Assembly (NCBI GenBank): GCA_934630515.1
Contig: CAKTVV010000001.1
Location: forward strand, 62,001 to 126,000
Reading direction: 5' to 3'
From: an uncultured Eubacteriales bacterium
GTDB lineage: Bacteria > Bacillota > Clostridia > Oscillospirales > Acutalibacteraceae
DNA: 64,000 nt
Position 1 is the stretch's first letter, and every line of letters starts with the position of its first letter. The notes beneath the pieces are model-generated. The model did no database searches. It was given only the letters and a program-made list of their open reading frames with translations, and had not been told where the DNA came from. Position numbers and translations under genes: made by a program. This document shows positions 15,699 through 24,720 of this stretch, piece by piece.

Positions 15699-18014
15699 TC
15701 ACAGCCAGGTCAGCCCCACATCCTCATCACCGGTGATCCGGTGGAGCTTTTCCATCCACCGGGAGCATTGCTCCAGCGAGAAGCAGGGGGTACCGTCCAA
15801 ATAATGATTATAGTAGTCCTTGCCGTCCACCACCCAGTGGATCAGCAGCATTCGTTTATCTCCATAGTTGCCGTAGACCCCGCCCAAGGTGCGGTTTTGG
15901 TTTGCTTCCACGGTGAAATCGCCCTGCGCCAGCACCTCGTCCGTGTCCAGATCGGACACGGTGTAGTGTCCGCTGACCGGCTGCAGGGTGTCGTTGGTCG
16001 CCACCACCCGGTGGCTGGAATCGCTGATCTCCCCCAGCAGGATCGCAAAGGGCGCCTGCGCCCGTTTAATGGTGAAGTAGGCGAGCTTTTTCCGGAAGAA
16101 GAAATCCACAGCGCCGTTGGATACCACCGGCCAGCCGTCCAGCAGATTCCACCAGAGAATGCCGCCGGTACGGGGCTTTTGGATGCGGATGCGCTCGATG
16201 AAGAACTTGAACGCCTCCGCCTGAGAGATCTGCGACGCCAGCGCATACTCCTCCAGCGTATCCGGTACGGTGCCGAACAGCTGGCGGATCTGATTGTTCA
16301 TCGCCCGGATGATCCAGCCGTCGCCGCCCCACTGCTCGGCGGAATGCCAGATCCACTGCTCATTCATATTGGGCCAGAGGTAGTCCTCGTCCACCGTGCG
16401 CCGCATGGAATCCGGGCAGGGACAGCCCTGATACCCAGTCTCGCTGACAAAGCACGCCGCAGAACGGGCGTAGAAATCGGATTTATAATAATCCCGCACG
16501 CCCCACAGATGCTGCTCTGTGGGGGTATAGCGTCCGCTCTGCCACTCTGCAAAGCACCGGGAGGAAATGTAGGGAGAGCTGGGCAGGAACGGATGCTGTC
16601 CGTCGTGCTGCGCAATGAGCCGGGGCAGCAGCTCCCGGGTGATCCGGTTGCAGGCGGGGTCGATGCCGGTGTCCTTCATGGACTCGTCGATCTCGTTATC
16701 CCCCGACCACAGCGCCAGACAGGGGTGATGCCGCAGCCGCCGGATCTGATAGCTGAATTCCTGCTCCAGCTCGTGCCACATAGCATCGTCGGTGGGTACC
16801 GGGCGGCACGCCATCATAAAATCCTGCCACACCAAAATGCCGTGCCGGTCGCAATAATCATAGAATTCATCCTGCTCATACACGCCGCCGCCCCAGATGC
16901 GCAGCATATTGCAGCCGACATCCGACACCAGCGCCATAGCGGGGGCATACCGCTCCCGATCCATGCTATGGTACGGCGCCAGCGGGATCCAGTTGCTGCC
17001 CCGGCACATAATCGGCACACCGTTGACGATAAAGCGGAACCGGGCGTTTTCTTCGGTCAGGGATTCGGTGTAATCCAGCCGAAGGTGGCGCAGCCCCACC
17101 GGCATGGTGCGGGTCGCCACCACCCGATCGCCGTCCAGCAGACGGGCGGTCATGTCGTATACCGCCGCCTCGCCGTAGCCATAGGGCCACCACAGCTTCG
17201 GATTGCGGATGGGGCACTGGATCCGGGCATACCGGCGGCGGTAGAACCGCTTCTCTCCCTCAAAAGAGGAGTCCTCGCCGCACACACCGTGGATCTGCAC
17301 CCGCAGGCTGTCCCCCACCAGCTTTTCCATCGGGGCGGTGACGCTGAAATACACCTCCAGCCGGGGCGCCATCTGCGCATCAAACTTCACCACATAGCCC
17401 AGCTCCTCAAAGCCGTAGGCATCCCGGATGCGCAGCTCCACATCCTTCCACAGCCCGGCGGTCAGCGCCCGGGGCAGGATATCCCAGCCAAAGGCGTGGG
17501 CAGGCTTGCGCTGAAACCGCCCGTCCCCCATATCCCAGTTGGTCAGCTGGAGCGCATCGGGCTGCCCCTGCAGCTCCGCCAGAAGGGCGGAACGCAGCCG
17601 CACCGACAGCCGGTTTTCGCCGGGCAGCAGATGCTCGGTTATGTCAAATTCCCGGGGTGTGAACATAGTATTCGAGGTCCCCAGGCACTGTCCGTTCAGA
17701 TAATACTCCGCCAGACAGTCCACTCCGTCAAAATAAAGAAAGATCCGCTCGTCCGCCGCCCGCTCCGGAGCGGTAAAGGTACGCTGATACCACCACTCAT
17801 AGGTCTCATAGGACTCGGCGAGCTTTGTCCCCATCCCCTTGAGCAGATCTGCCGGCAGCAGCCCCGCCCGGGACAGATCCAGCTCCACGTTGCCCGGCAC
17901 CTGCGCCGGAATGGACGGCAGCTGCGCCAGCTCCGCCTCGGTGTGGGTCTCGCCCGCTATGGTATCGTAGTAGTACAGCTGCCAGCTGCCATTCAGTGTG
18001 ATCGTCCGTTCCAT
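15699..18014 (-). CDS. GH2 beta-mannosidase-like glycoside hydrolase
   Basis: A 771-residue enzyme without a signal peptide, so it acts on imported oligosaccharides. It has the GH2 layout: a sugar-binding domain from about 50 (QVPGNVELDLSRAGL), an immunoglobulin-like domain, then a TIM barrel. The likely acid/base is E441 in LWSGDNEIDE and the nucleophile E525 in FVSETGYQG. RIWGGGVYEQDEFYDYCD and WQDFMMAC are typical of beta-mannosidase-type members. Beta-mannosidase is favoured over beta-glucuronidase or galactosidase by overall pattern only. The ATG follows GGGAGG. A ROK kinase gene follows, likely phosphorylating the released sugar. Confidence 0.9.
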   Translation of the reverse strand: MERTITLNGSWQLYYYDTIAGETHTEAELAQLPSIPAQVPGNVELDLSRAGLLPADLLKGMGTKLAESYETYEWWYQRTFTAPERAADERIFLYFDGVDCLAEYYLNGQCLGTSNTMFTPREFDITEHLLPGENRLSVRLRSALLAELQGQPDALQLTNWDMGDGRFQRKPAHAFGWDILPRALTAGLWKDVELRIRDAYGFEELGYVVKFDAQMAPRLEVYFSVTAPMEKLVGDSLRVQIHGVCGEDSSFEGEKRFYRRRYARIQCPIRNPKLWWPYGYGEAAVYDMTARLLDGDRVVATRTMPVGLRHLRLDYTESLTEENARFRFIVNGVPIMCRGSNWIPLAPYHSMDRERYAPAMALVSDVGCNMLRIWGGGVYEQDEFYDYCDRHGILVWQDFMMACRPVPTDDAMWHELEQEFSYQIRRLRHHPCLALWSGDNEIDESMKDTGIDPACNRITRELLPRLIAQHDGQHPFLPSSPYISSRCFAEWQSGRYTPTEQHLWGVRDYYKSDFYARSAACFVSETGYQGCPCPDSMRRTVDEDYLWPNMNEQWIWHSAEQWGGDGWIIRAMNNQIRQLFGTVPDTLEEYALASQISQAEAFKFFIERIRIQKPRTGGILWWNLLDGWPVVSNGAVDFFFRKKLAYFTIKRAQAPFAILLGEISDSSHRVVATNDTLQPVSGHYTVSDLDTDEVLAQGDFTVEANQNRTLGGVYGNYGDKRMLLIHWVVDGKDYYNHYLDGTPCFSLEQCSRWMEKLHRITGDEDVGLTWL

Positions 18015-18314
18015 AGGAACCTCCCGCTTGTTCAGAAAATCCGTGCCGTCCGATCGCCTATGCCGCCATACCCGATCAGACGCTTCGTGAGAACATTGTA
18101 CCGCACTTTTCGGCTTTTTACCTCTCTAATCAGCGAAAAATATTGCATATTTTCCTGTATCTTGCGAATTTTCGGTCAAAATTTTCGGTTCGTTCCTGAC
18201 CCGAGCCGGTTTTCAGCCACTCTGCGGCGGCTCATGCGCACACACGGTCTGCACTCTGCGCCGGCTGCGGCACACCTCTGCCCGCTTGATGCCGCCGCCT
18301 GCGGAAGCACCTCC

Positions 18315-18376
18315 CTTTTTCTCCACTTCACACCACCATACAAGGCACAACTGCCGCTTTTTCTCCACTTCACACC
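18315..18376. repeat. Two copies of a 20-base direct repeat in a 516-base gap
   Basis: The sequence CTTTTTCTCCACTTCACACC occurs exactly at 18315-18334 and 18357-18376, with a 42-base period. The surrounding 18015-18530 has no supported gene. On the minus strand TACAAT at 18095-18100 is the only promoter-like element seen before the GH2 gene, and it lacks a good -35. The function of the repeats is unknown. Confidence 0.75.
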
Positions 18377-18456
18377 TCTCTTGCCGTTTTTCGTTGTGCA
18401 GGCGGCTGCAGTACCTCTCCGACAAGCGCCCCGAACGGCCGGAGCCGGACAAAGCA

Positions 18457-18490
18457 AATAGCCGCAGGCGCATACACGCCTGCGGCTATT
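18457..18490 (-). terminator. Perfect hairpin terminator after the 40-residue peptide gene
   Basis: AATAGCCGCAGGCG pairs perfectly with CGCCTGCGGCTATT around CATACA. It lies 40 bases downstream of the small minus-strand gene, but no good T-run follows. It probably ends the discoidin-protein/peptide transcript. Confidence 0.7.
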
Positions 18491-18530
18491 CACTACTTTG
18501 CCCTACAACCCTAATTTTTCTTTGGCCACA

Positions 18531-18653
18531 TCAATTGAAATCCAGCTCGACGTCATTATCCATCGATGCTGTCGTAACGCCATTGAGGGTCGTATCCAAC
18601 TCCTGTACATATTTATGCTGATTCAGGAGCGGGCTTGTATACGCCTTTTTCAT
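18531..18653 (-). CDS. Small 40-residue peptide gene, function unknown
   Basis: On the minus strand AAGGAGG, eight bases and ATG start a 40-codon frame ending in TGA. It reads MKKAYTSPLLNQHKYVQELD and then 20 residues ending DNDVELDFN. The N-terminal half is basic/polar and the C-terminal half is acidic, with no signal peptide, membrane helix or cysteine. It lies 67 bases after the large secreted protein and is followed by a terminator, so both are likely on one transcript. The opening MKK-Y-SP-L recalls leader peptides of ribosomally made modified peptides, and the TTASMDNDV region could be a core, but no modification enzyme is nearby. The strong ribosome site is the main evidence that it is real. 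Confidence 0.7.
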   Translation of the reverse strand: MKKAYTSPLLNQHKYVQELDTTLNGVTTASMDNDVELDFN

Positions 18654-18720
18654 GTTTTCAGCCTCCTTAGACAATGATTTACGATCGAGAACCGATCATG
18701 ATCGGGCGTTTACGGAAAGG

Positions 18721-21700
18721 TCAGGCGGTCTCGTTGAACGCAGCGATGGAGGAGGATACGATTTCCCCATAGAGATACTGCGTCGAACCGTCAGCGGCCA
18801 GATACGCCACATAGGGACGTGCGTGGATCACACGCTCCACATAGGCATCCGGAATATCCTTGACTACGGCGGTATACGTCACATAGCCGGAATGAATGGC
18901 ATAGAGATTATACGCTTCCACGACCTTGGTATACTTACCGGTCGCAGCGGAGACGCTGTCCAGAGCGGCTTCCCAATCGTCCGTCCGATTCGTCACTATA
19001 GCGCCGAAGGACACGACCGTACGGCTCTCGCCGTCCACCGTGACAGTGGCATCGGAAATATCCCGACTGTAATCGCCGTTCGCCAGCGGATCGCCCGCCG
19101 CATAGGCTGCGTCTTCCACCGCCACACGGAACATGAAGCGCAGATCGTTGGTGCTGCTCAGCCGCTTGGATGCGCCGACATAGCGGATCGACTCCGCCGC
19201 CTTACCGGTCACCGCCAGCTCAGACACCCACATCTGATACATGCCGGCGTTGAGATCGCCCTTCAGGCGGATGATCACATGAGAGCCCTGTCGTGCCGCC
19301 AGCAGCGTCTTATGGGTCGCCGTACCGGCAGAGCCCGCCTTTACGTTACCGGTCATGTGGACATCCGGCTCGGCACCCTCTGCCGCCAGCTCCTGCACCG
19401 TCCGATCGGTGACAAAGAAATCCACCTCGCTGGCGCCACGATCGGCTGCCGCATGGAAGAATCCGTCGATATTATACCGCAAACCAAGATCAAAGTCAAG
19501 CCAAATATAATTCGGATAATTGGTTTTTGTTTCATCCTCCGCCACGGCGGTGTCATACGCCATAGGCGTCCACTTGGAATTGGCGTCTACCTCGATCTTC
19601 CAGCCCTTTTCATTGGTCACATAGCTGCCGTCCTCGTTTTTCTGGTAGCCAGCCCAGGTCTTGCCGTCGAATACATTGGCAAAGTTGGCGCTGGAGCCTT
19701 CGGGATTGATGCGGGTGAACTCACCCTCCTGCCCCGCCTTCAGCGCATGCTGCTCATACGCCAGCACCTCCTTATAGGCATCCGCCAGCAGGTTATTCTC
19801 CGCTGCCGGCACCGTAATGGTGCTGTCGGAGCAATCGGTCCAGGTCCGGCACTTTGCCTCAGCCTTACCATAGACGTGGAATTCGCCCACACGGCCCGCC
19901 TGATAGGCACCGGTGGTCAGCTTCACACCGATGAACCGCCCCTTGACAGGAGCGTTCAGATAATTGCGGAAGGCATCGTAGGCGCCGCTGGCAGGGTTGC
20001 TGCCCAGCACGTTGTCGCCCACATTATTGCAATCCACCACCAGCTTGTCATCGGTAAACAGAGTGTCCTTGCTGTCGCCCACATAGATGCGGTAGTAGGC
20101 GATGGTGCGGTTGCGGCAGAGCGACTGTCTGCCGAAGTTGCCGCCGTTATCGGTGTCGCCCAAGCTGCCCATCAGCAGGAAGGAGTCAATGCTCACCTCG
20201 GAATCCAACTCAAACCAGATCTGCGCCCAGCCGGAGGTGCCTTTGATCTCCGTATCCGTGCCGGGAATGCACGCCATCGTATCGCCGTCGGCATTCTTGC
20301 CGTCGTTGCTGTACATATCGATCTCGCCCTTGACGTTTCCATCGCCGTCGCCCAGCTTGACCACATTGGCGACGCCGCCCTTGAGGTTGGTGTCGAGCAC
20401 GGTCACCGTATTCAGGAGGCTCTCCGCCGCCGTGTCTGCCGCTGCCGCCGTATCGATGTGCCAGTTGCCGTGCTTTTCGCCGGTCTTTACCGCCAGTTCA
20501 GACAGACGCAGATTGTTTGTCGGAGTCGTCAGGGTGAAGCCAATGTAGCGTCCCTGCACATTCTGTAGCGTCAGCTCCACGGCGGTATCCATGGTATTGC
20601 CCCGCTCCTGCGTGAAGTCCGCTACCAGTGCCGACTCCAGGAAAGCGCCGTTTGCCATCAGCTCGCCCAGCGTATCCGCCACATACAGCTTGATACCGGA
20701 AACGATATAGGCGCCGGTATTTTCCAGCGTGCTGTTCCAGGTGTTCAGCGTACCGTCGCCGACCGTAGAGGCGACATTATCCAGATACTGATCCTGCAGC
20801 GCCACGCCGCTGGCGACCATGACCTTTTCCACATCGGTCACACCGCCCAGATCGTAATAGAACTGGTTCTCCGTTCCGAGAATGTTCCGATCCTCATTCG
20901 CATAGTCCGACCGCACGGCGATCCGCTGTCCGTTCCAGCCGATATTCGCCCGGATAAACCGTTTATACTTGGTCACCGTCGTCTCGGTGCCGTCGTCACC
21001 CGTTACGGTCTCCGTATACTTGGACTCGGCCAGAGGGATATTCTGAACGGTATAGCTCTCGTCGTCATGGACAGTGATCCACGCCTTTCCCTTGGCTTTA
21101 TCCAGGAAGTTCGTACCGCTCTTGTATTGAGAATCGCCCTTTGCATAGGTCGTGGTCTCCTCGGCAGTCATCAGAAAATCCACGTTGGTGGTCAAAGCGG
21201 AGACAACACCGTTCAGCAGATTGCCCGCAAAGGGGATCCCGCCGCCGCCGATCATTCTGCCGGTGGCGGATATCAGCGCATTCGCATAGGTGGGAATGTC
21301 CTGTGCCGCCCGCAGCTCCCGCACGGCGTTGCCCAGCGTGTCATAGCTCAGCCGGGTGCCGTATGCCGCCAGCTCGCCCAGCCGCAGCTGGGTATACTGA
21401 TCGCCAAAGCCCACGGCAAAGGTCACATACCGGCCGGTGACCGGCGTATTCAGGCGCACATGGTAGTTATAGTCGTTTACATTCTTGGAGGTCTCCCCCA
21501 TATGGCGGAACACCTCTGTGCCCAGCGTCTCCGCAGTGCCGTCGTAAGCCGCATCGCTCACATAGATCTTGACATTCTTCAGCAGATAGGTCGTGTTGTC
21601 CATCTGGGAGCCGGCCACCACAAAATCCGTCAGTCTGCTGTTCTGCAGCAGATCGTAGGTGTAGTAGTTCAGCTTACCCGACGTGCAATAATACACGATC

Positions 21701-22044
21701 CGGCTGCTCACGTCGCTGGCGGAGCCCATATCGCCGTCGCACAGCTGCCGGGGAAAGCCGTTCGGCTCATTGGCGGTGCTGCCCTTCCGGCCGGCGGTCT
21801 GGCCGTCCTCCCCACGCACCGACAGGGGATTCATGTGATAGTTCAGGGCGCTTTCCGTTACGCCCTGCTCCGCCATGTACGCCGTCAGCCCGGTGCCCCG
21901 GGCGATGGTCGTATAGGCGGCGTTTCCGGTCTCGTCCGCTGTCCACTGGGCAGCGGACGCCGAGACCGAAAAGATGTCGGCAGCGGACACAAGACCGACC
22001 AGCATCGCCAAAGATAGGATCAGTGCCAAGGTTCTCCTTTGCAT
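18721..22044 (-). CDS. Secreted multidomain protein with discoidin-like repeats
   Basis: A 1107-residue extracellular protein. A Sec signal peptide covers about residues 1-32 (LALILSLAMLVGLVSA then ASA-AQ). Four discoidin-like (F5/8 C-type) domains are suggested by repeated ends: TGRYVTFAVGFG with LRLGELAAYG, QGRYIGFTLTT with LRLSELAVKTG, KGRFIGVKLTTG with GRVGEFHVYG, and SHVIIRLKGDL with WVSELAVTG. The last 140 residues (GASKRLSSTNDLRFMFRVAV to YLYGEIV) match a domain often found at the C-terminus of clostridial secreted proteins. No catalytic domain, sortase motif or dockerin is seen, so glycan binding is likely. GGGAGG precedes the ATG. Confidence 0.88.
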   Translation of the reverse strand: MQRRTLALILSLAMLVGLVSAADIFSVSASAAQWTADETGNAAYTTIARGTGLTAYMAEQGVTESALNYHMNPLSVRGEDGQTAGRKGSTANEPNGFPRQLCDGDMGSASDVSSRIVYYCTSGKLNYYTYDLLQNSRLTDFVVAGSQMDNTTYLLKNVKIYVSDAAYDGTAETLGTEVFRHMGETSKNVNDYNYHVRLNTPVTGRYVTFAVGFGDQYTQLRLGELAAYGTRLSYDTLGNAVRELRAAQDIPTYANALISATGRMIGGGGIPFAGNLLNGVVSALTTNVDFLMTAEETTTYAKGDSQYKSGTNFLDKAKGKAWITVHDDESYTVQNIPLAESKYTETVTGDDGTETTVTKYKRFIRANIGWNGQRIAVRSDYANEDRNILGTENQFYYDLGGVTDVEKVMVASGVALQDQYLDNVASTVGDGTLNTWNSTLENTGAYIVSGIKLYVADTLGELMANGAFLESALVADFTQERGNTMDTAVELTLQNVQGRYIGFTLTTPTNNLRLSELAVKTGEKHGNWHIDTAAAADTAAESLLNTVTVLDTNLKGGVANVVKLGDGDGNVKGEIDMYSNDGKNADGDTMACIPGTDTEIKGTSGWAQIWFELDSEVSIDSFLLMGSLGDTDNGGNFGRQSLCRNRTIAYYRIYVGDSKDTLFTDDKLVVDCNNVGDNVLGSNPASGAYDAFRNYLNAPVKGRFIGVKLTTGAYQAGRVGEFHVYGKAEAKCRTWTDCSDSTITVPAAENNLLADAYKEVLAYEQHALKAGQEGEFTRINPEGSSANFANVFDGKTWAGYQKNEDGSYVTNEKGWKIEVDANSKWTPMAYDTAVAEDETKTNYPNYIWLDFDLGLRYNIDGFFHAAADRGASEVDFFVTDRTVQELAAEGAEPDVHMTGNVKAGSAGTATHKTLLAARQGSHVIIRLKGDLNAGMYQMWVSELAVTGKAAESIRYVGASKRLSSTNDLRFMFRVAVEDAAYAAGDPLANGDYSRDISDATVTVDGESRTVVSFGAIVTNRTDDWEAALDSVSAATGKYTKVVEAYNLYAIHSGYVTYTAVVKDIPDAYVERVIHARPYVAYLAADGSTQYLYGEIVSSSIAAFNETA

Positions 22045-22111
22045 ATTATTTTCCTCCCTACTATTTTATTGCATCGGCGGGTCAAAAAGCCGCCCGAAGC
22101 AATGTAACTAT

Positions 22112-22140
22112 ATTCTACGGCAGGCAAGCAAAAATGTCAA
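22112..22140 (-). promoter_or_regulatory. Sigma-A promoter of the secreted protein gene
   Basis: Perfect TTGACA (22135-22140), 17-base spacer, TAGAAT (22112-22117) on the minus strand, 67 bases before the start codon. Confidence 0.85.
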
Positions 22141-22232
22141 TAGATTTTCACACGATAATTCGTTTTTAAGCAAATTGCCCAACCGATCTTCCCCTCTTTC
22201 CGCATCGTCCTGCGAGACGCCGCAAGCAGCAA

Positions 22233-22263
22233 GCAGCCGGAGCGAAAAATTCGCTCCGGCTGC
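22233..22263 (-). terminator. Terminator of the galK-galT operon
   Basis: GCAGCCGGAGCGAA pairs with TTCGCTCCGGCTGC in a near-perfect stem. On the minus strand TTGCTGCTTG follows. It lies 30 bases after the galT stop codon. Confidence 0.75.
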
Positions 22264-22293
22264 CGTCATTTCTGCTGTATATTTACTTGAAAT

Positions 22294-23262
22294 TTACTTA
22301 TGCATAAACTTCTCGTGGGCCGCCCGCAGCTCCTTGGAGGTCTCCTCCGGACAGGTGGGGTTGCAATGCGCCCAAGCCCCGGTTTCACTGGAGGCGTTGT
22401 ACTTGATCTTGGTGGCGCTGCGCATGGGCGGATAGAAGGCGATGTGCCAGTGGAACTGCGCCGACAGGTCCTCGCCGTTGACCGGCTCGTTATACATGCA
22501 CATCATATAGGGAAACTTATAATCGAACAGGCTATCCAGCATCCCGGCGGTCTGCCGCAGGGTCTCCGCCAGACAGGAGCGCTCCTCCGCCGTGAACTGG
22601 CTGATGTTGGATCTATGGCTGTTTGCCATGATGTACACACCATAAGGATATTCCGAAAAGAACGGCAAAAACACAGTGAAATATTCATTACGGAAAATGA
22701 CCCGCCGCCCGTCCTTTACCTCATGCTCCAGCCAGTCGCAGAACAGGCACTTGCCCTTTTCCTCATAGTGCTTTTTGGCGTTCTGCACCTCCAGCTCCAG
22801 CTTCTTGGGCAGGAAGGGGTAGGCGTAGATCTGTCCGTGGGGATGGGGCATGGTCACCCCCACCACGTCGCCCCGGTTCTCGAAGATGAACACATACTTC
22901 ACCTTCTCATCGGCGCTGAGCGCCTCATACCGCTGCGCCCACAGATCCACCAGCTTGGTGATATGCTCCCGGGACAGCTCCGGCAGGGTCACCGTATGTT
23001 CGGGGGAATACAGAATGACCTCGCACTTGCCGTAGCAGGGAGCCGTCTCAAAGAAATCGTCCGCCACATCGTCGGGCTGGGGCGGGTTCTGGGACAGCGC
23101 CGGAAAATCGTTGTCGTACTCATACACATCGAAGTGATCCGGCACCTTGCCGCTGCCGGGGCAGAACGGGCAATAGTCCTTGGGCATTTGCGGCCGGTTC
23201 TGCCGATGGGAGGCGATCATGATCCAATCGTTTGTGAGGGGATGCTTACGAAGCTCTGCCAT
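22294..23262 (-). CDS. galT: Galactose-1-phosphate uridylyltransferase
   Basis: This 322-residue enzyme exchanges UMP between UDP-glucose and galactose-1-phosphate in the Leloir pathway. The active-site HPH is at 140-142 (MPHPHGQIYAYPF), with the metal-binding cysteine pair CPFC at 31-34 and the later Cys pair in CLFCDWLEHE. ATG 23262 is chosen because AGGAAAGGTGA precedes it; the open frame to 23316 lies within the gap after galK. The 31-base gap and shared strand place it in an operon with galK, under the promoter at 24620-24647. Confidence 0.95.
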   Translation of the reverse strand: MAELRKHPLTNDWIMIASHRQNRPQMPKDYCPFCPGSGKVPDHFDVYEYDNDFPALSQNPPQPDDVADDFFETAPCYGKCEVILYSPEHTVTLPELSREHITKLVDLWAQRYEALSADEKVKYVFIFENRGDVVGVTMPHPHGQIYAYPFLPKKLELEVQNAKKHYEEKGKCLFCDWLEHEVKDGRRVIFRNEYFTVFLPFFSEYPYGVYIMANSHRSNISQFTAEERSCLAETLRQTAGMLDSLFDYKFPYMMCMYNEPVNGEDLSAQFHWHIAFYPPMRSATKIKYNASSETGAWAHCNPTCPEETSKELRAAHEKFMHK

Positions 23263-23293
23263 TGATATCGTCACCTTTCCTGATCTGACTGAT

Positions 23294-24580
23294 TTACAGC
23301 GTATCCACACACACACCGCCGCAGGGACGGATGCTCAGCACATGACAGGAGCCGGCGCCGAACACCGATTCCATCACCGTGCGGAACTCCTCCAGCTTAT
23401 CCAGCGGCACAAAATTCTGGGTGGTGCCGCCAAAGCCGCCGCCATGGACACGCCAGGCACCGCAGCCATCCAGCACACCCTGCGCCAGCGCCAGCGCCAG
23501 ACTCATCCCCTGCTCCTCCACGGCGCAGGCGGCGTACACATTCTGGAGATATTCAAAGGAGGAATGCCCGGAGGCGATCACCAGCTGCTTAAATTGCTCA
23601 AAATCCCCCGCCCGCAGCGCCGCCACCTGCTGGGGCACCCGCTCGTTATCCCGCAAAAAATGGATCGCCCGCAGCACCGCCCGATCCCCGTGCTCCTTCC
23701 GCAGCGCCGGGATATGCGCCAGCAGGGTTGCCATATCGGTCTGCCGCAGGTATTCCACCCCCAGCGACCTTGCCACCGCTTTCATCTCGGCAGGCACCGC
23801 CGCATATTCGTGGGTCAGGTCAGCGTGGTTGCCCCCCACATCCACGATGCACAGGGCGTGACCGGTCTGGGAAAAATCGAAATCCACCCGCTCGATTACC
23901 GGATGCTCCGTGTCGGCAAAGTCGATGGTGATGATATTGCCCACCGAGGACGCCATCTGATCCATCAAACCGCAAGGCTTGCCGAAAAAGGCATTCTCCG
24001 CATATTGGGCGATCTGGGCGATCTCCACCGCATCCACCCGTCCGCCGTTGAACAGGTGATTGAAGATCACGCCGATCAGCACCTCAAACGCCGCCGACGA
24101 GGACAGGCCGGAGCCCTTCAGCACATTGGAGGTGGTGTAGGCATCGAAGCCACCGATCTCATACCCCAGCTGCCGGAACCGTGCCGCCGTTCCCCGAATC
24201 AAAGAGGCGGAGCGGTTTTTCTCCTCCTCCACCGGCTCCAGACGATCCAGCGATACCACATCCATGGGGTAGCCCTCCGACTGCACCCGGACGCCTCCCG
24301 GAACGGGACGGGCGACAGCGATCACATCCAGATTGACGCTGCCCGCCAGCACCCGTCCGTGGTTATGGTCGGTGTGGTTGCCGCCGATCTCGGTGCGGCC
24401 GGGGGCGGAAAACAGCATCAGCGGCGCACCGTCCTCACCGTAGGTGGCGGCAAAGCCCGCCACCGCCTGTGCATACCGTTCCCGCTGCGCCTCCACCTGG
24501 TCGGCACCGTACAGGCGGGCAAACGCCTCGTCGTACCCTCCGGAACGGATCTTCTCGGTCATGGTCGCTGCTGCTGTCAT
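23294..24580 (-). CDS. galK: Galactokinase
   Basis: This 428-residue GHMP kinase phosphorylates galactose at C1. The galactokinase signature appears at 60-75 as PGRTEIGGNHTDHNHG, where Asn replaces the common Glu of GEHTDY; the GHMP loop is VLKGSGLSSSAAFE and the C-terminal motif is GAWRVHGGGFGGTT. The ATG has AAGGATG upstream. Its long N-terminal extension is usual for clostridial forms. The promoter lies 40 bases upstream and faces an AraC regulator promoter, suggesting galactose-responsive control. Confidence 0.95.
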   Translation of the reverse strand: MTAAATMTEKIRSGGYDEAFARLYGADQVEAQRERYAQAVAGFAATYGEDGAPLMLFSAPGRTEIGGNHTDHNHGRVLAGSVNLDVIAVARPVPGGVRVQSEGYPMDVVSLDRLEPVEEEKNRSASLIRGTAARFRQLGYEIGGFDAYTTSNVLKGSGLSSSAAFEVLIGVIFNHLFNGGRVDAVEIAQIAQYAENAFFGKPCGLMDQMASSVGNIITIDFADTEHPVIERVDFDFSQTGHALCIVDVGGNHADLTHEYAAVPAEMKAVARSLGVEYLRQTDMATLLAHIPALRKEHGDRAVLRAIHFLRDNERVPQQVAALRAGDFEQFKQLVIASGHSSFEYLQNVYAACAVEEQGMSLALALAQGVLDGCGAWRVHGGGFGGTTQNFVPLDKLEEFRTVMESVFGAGSCHVLSIRPCGGVCVDTL

Positions 24581-24619
24581 AGCCCATCATCCTTCCCATT
24601 CATCGTTTTCTTTACTTTC

Positions 24620-24647
24620 ATTATAAAAGCAACTACCAAAAGGTCAA
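24620..24647 (-). promoter_or_regulatory. galKT promoter
   Basis: TTGACC (24642-24647), 16-base spacer and perfect TATAAT (24620-24625) on the minus strand. It is 22 bases away from the divergent AraC promoter, so one bound regulator could affect both. Confidence 0.82.
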
Positions 24648-24668
24648 CCCTTTTATTCGGCATTTGTA

Positions 24669-24697
24669 TGGACATTTGTTGCATTGTGTGGTAAGAT
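24669..24697 (+). promoter_or_regulatory. Promoter of the AraC-family gene
   Basis: TGGACA (24669-24674), 17 bases, TAAGAT (24692-24697), ending 23 bases before the start codon. Confidence 0.65.
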
Positions 24698-24720
24698 AAG
24701 GATATGAGGGAGGGGATCGG

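Noticed and set aside
15741..18461. A 906-residue plus-strand open frame opposite the GH2 gene
   Set aside because: Complementary shadow of a clear GH2 coding frame in GC-rich DNA; no motifs or ribosome site.
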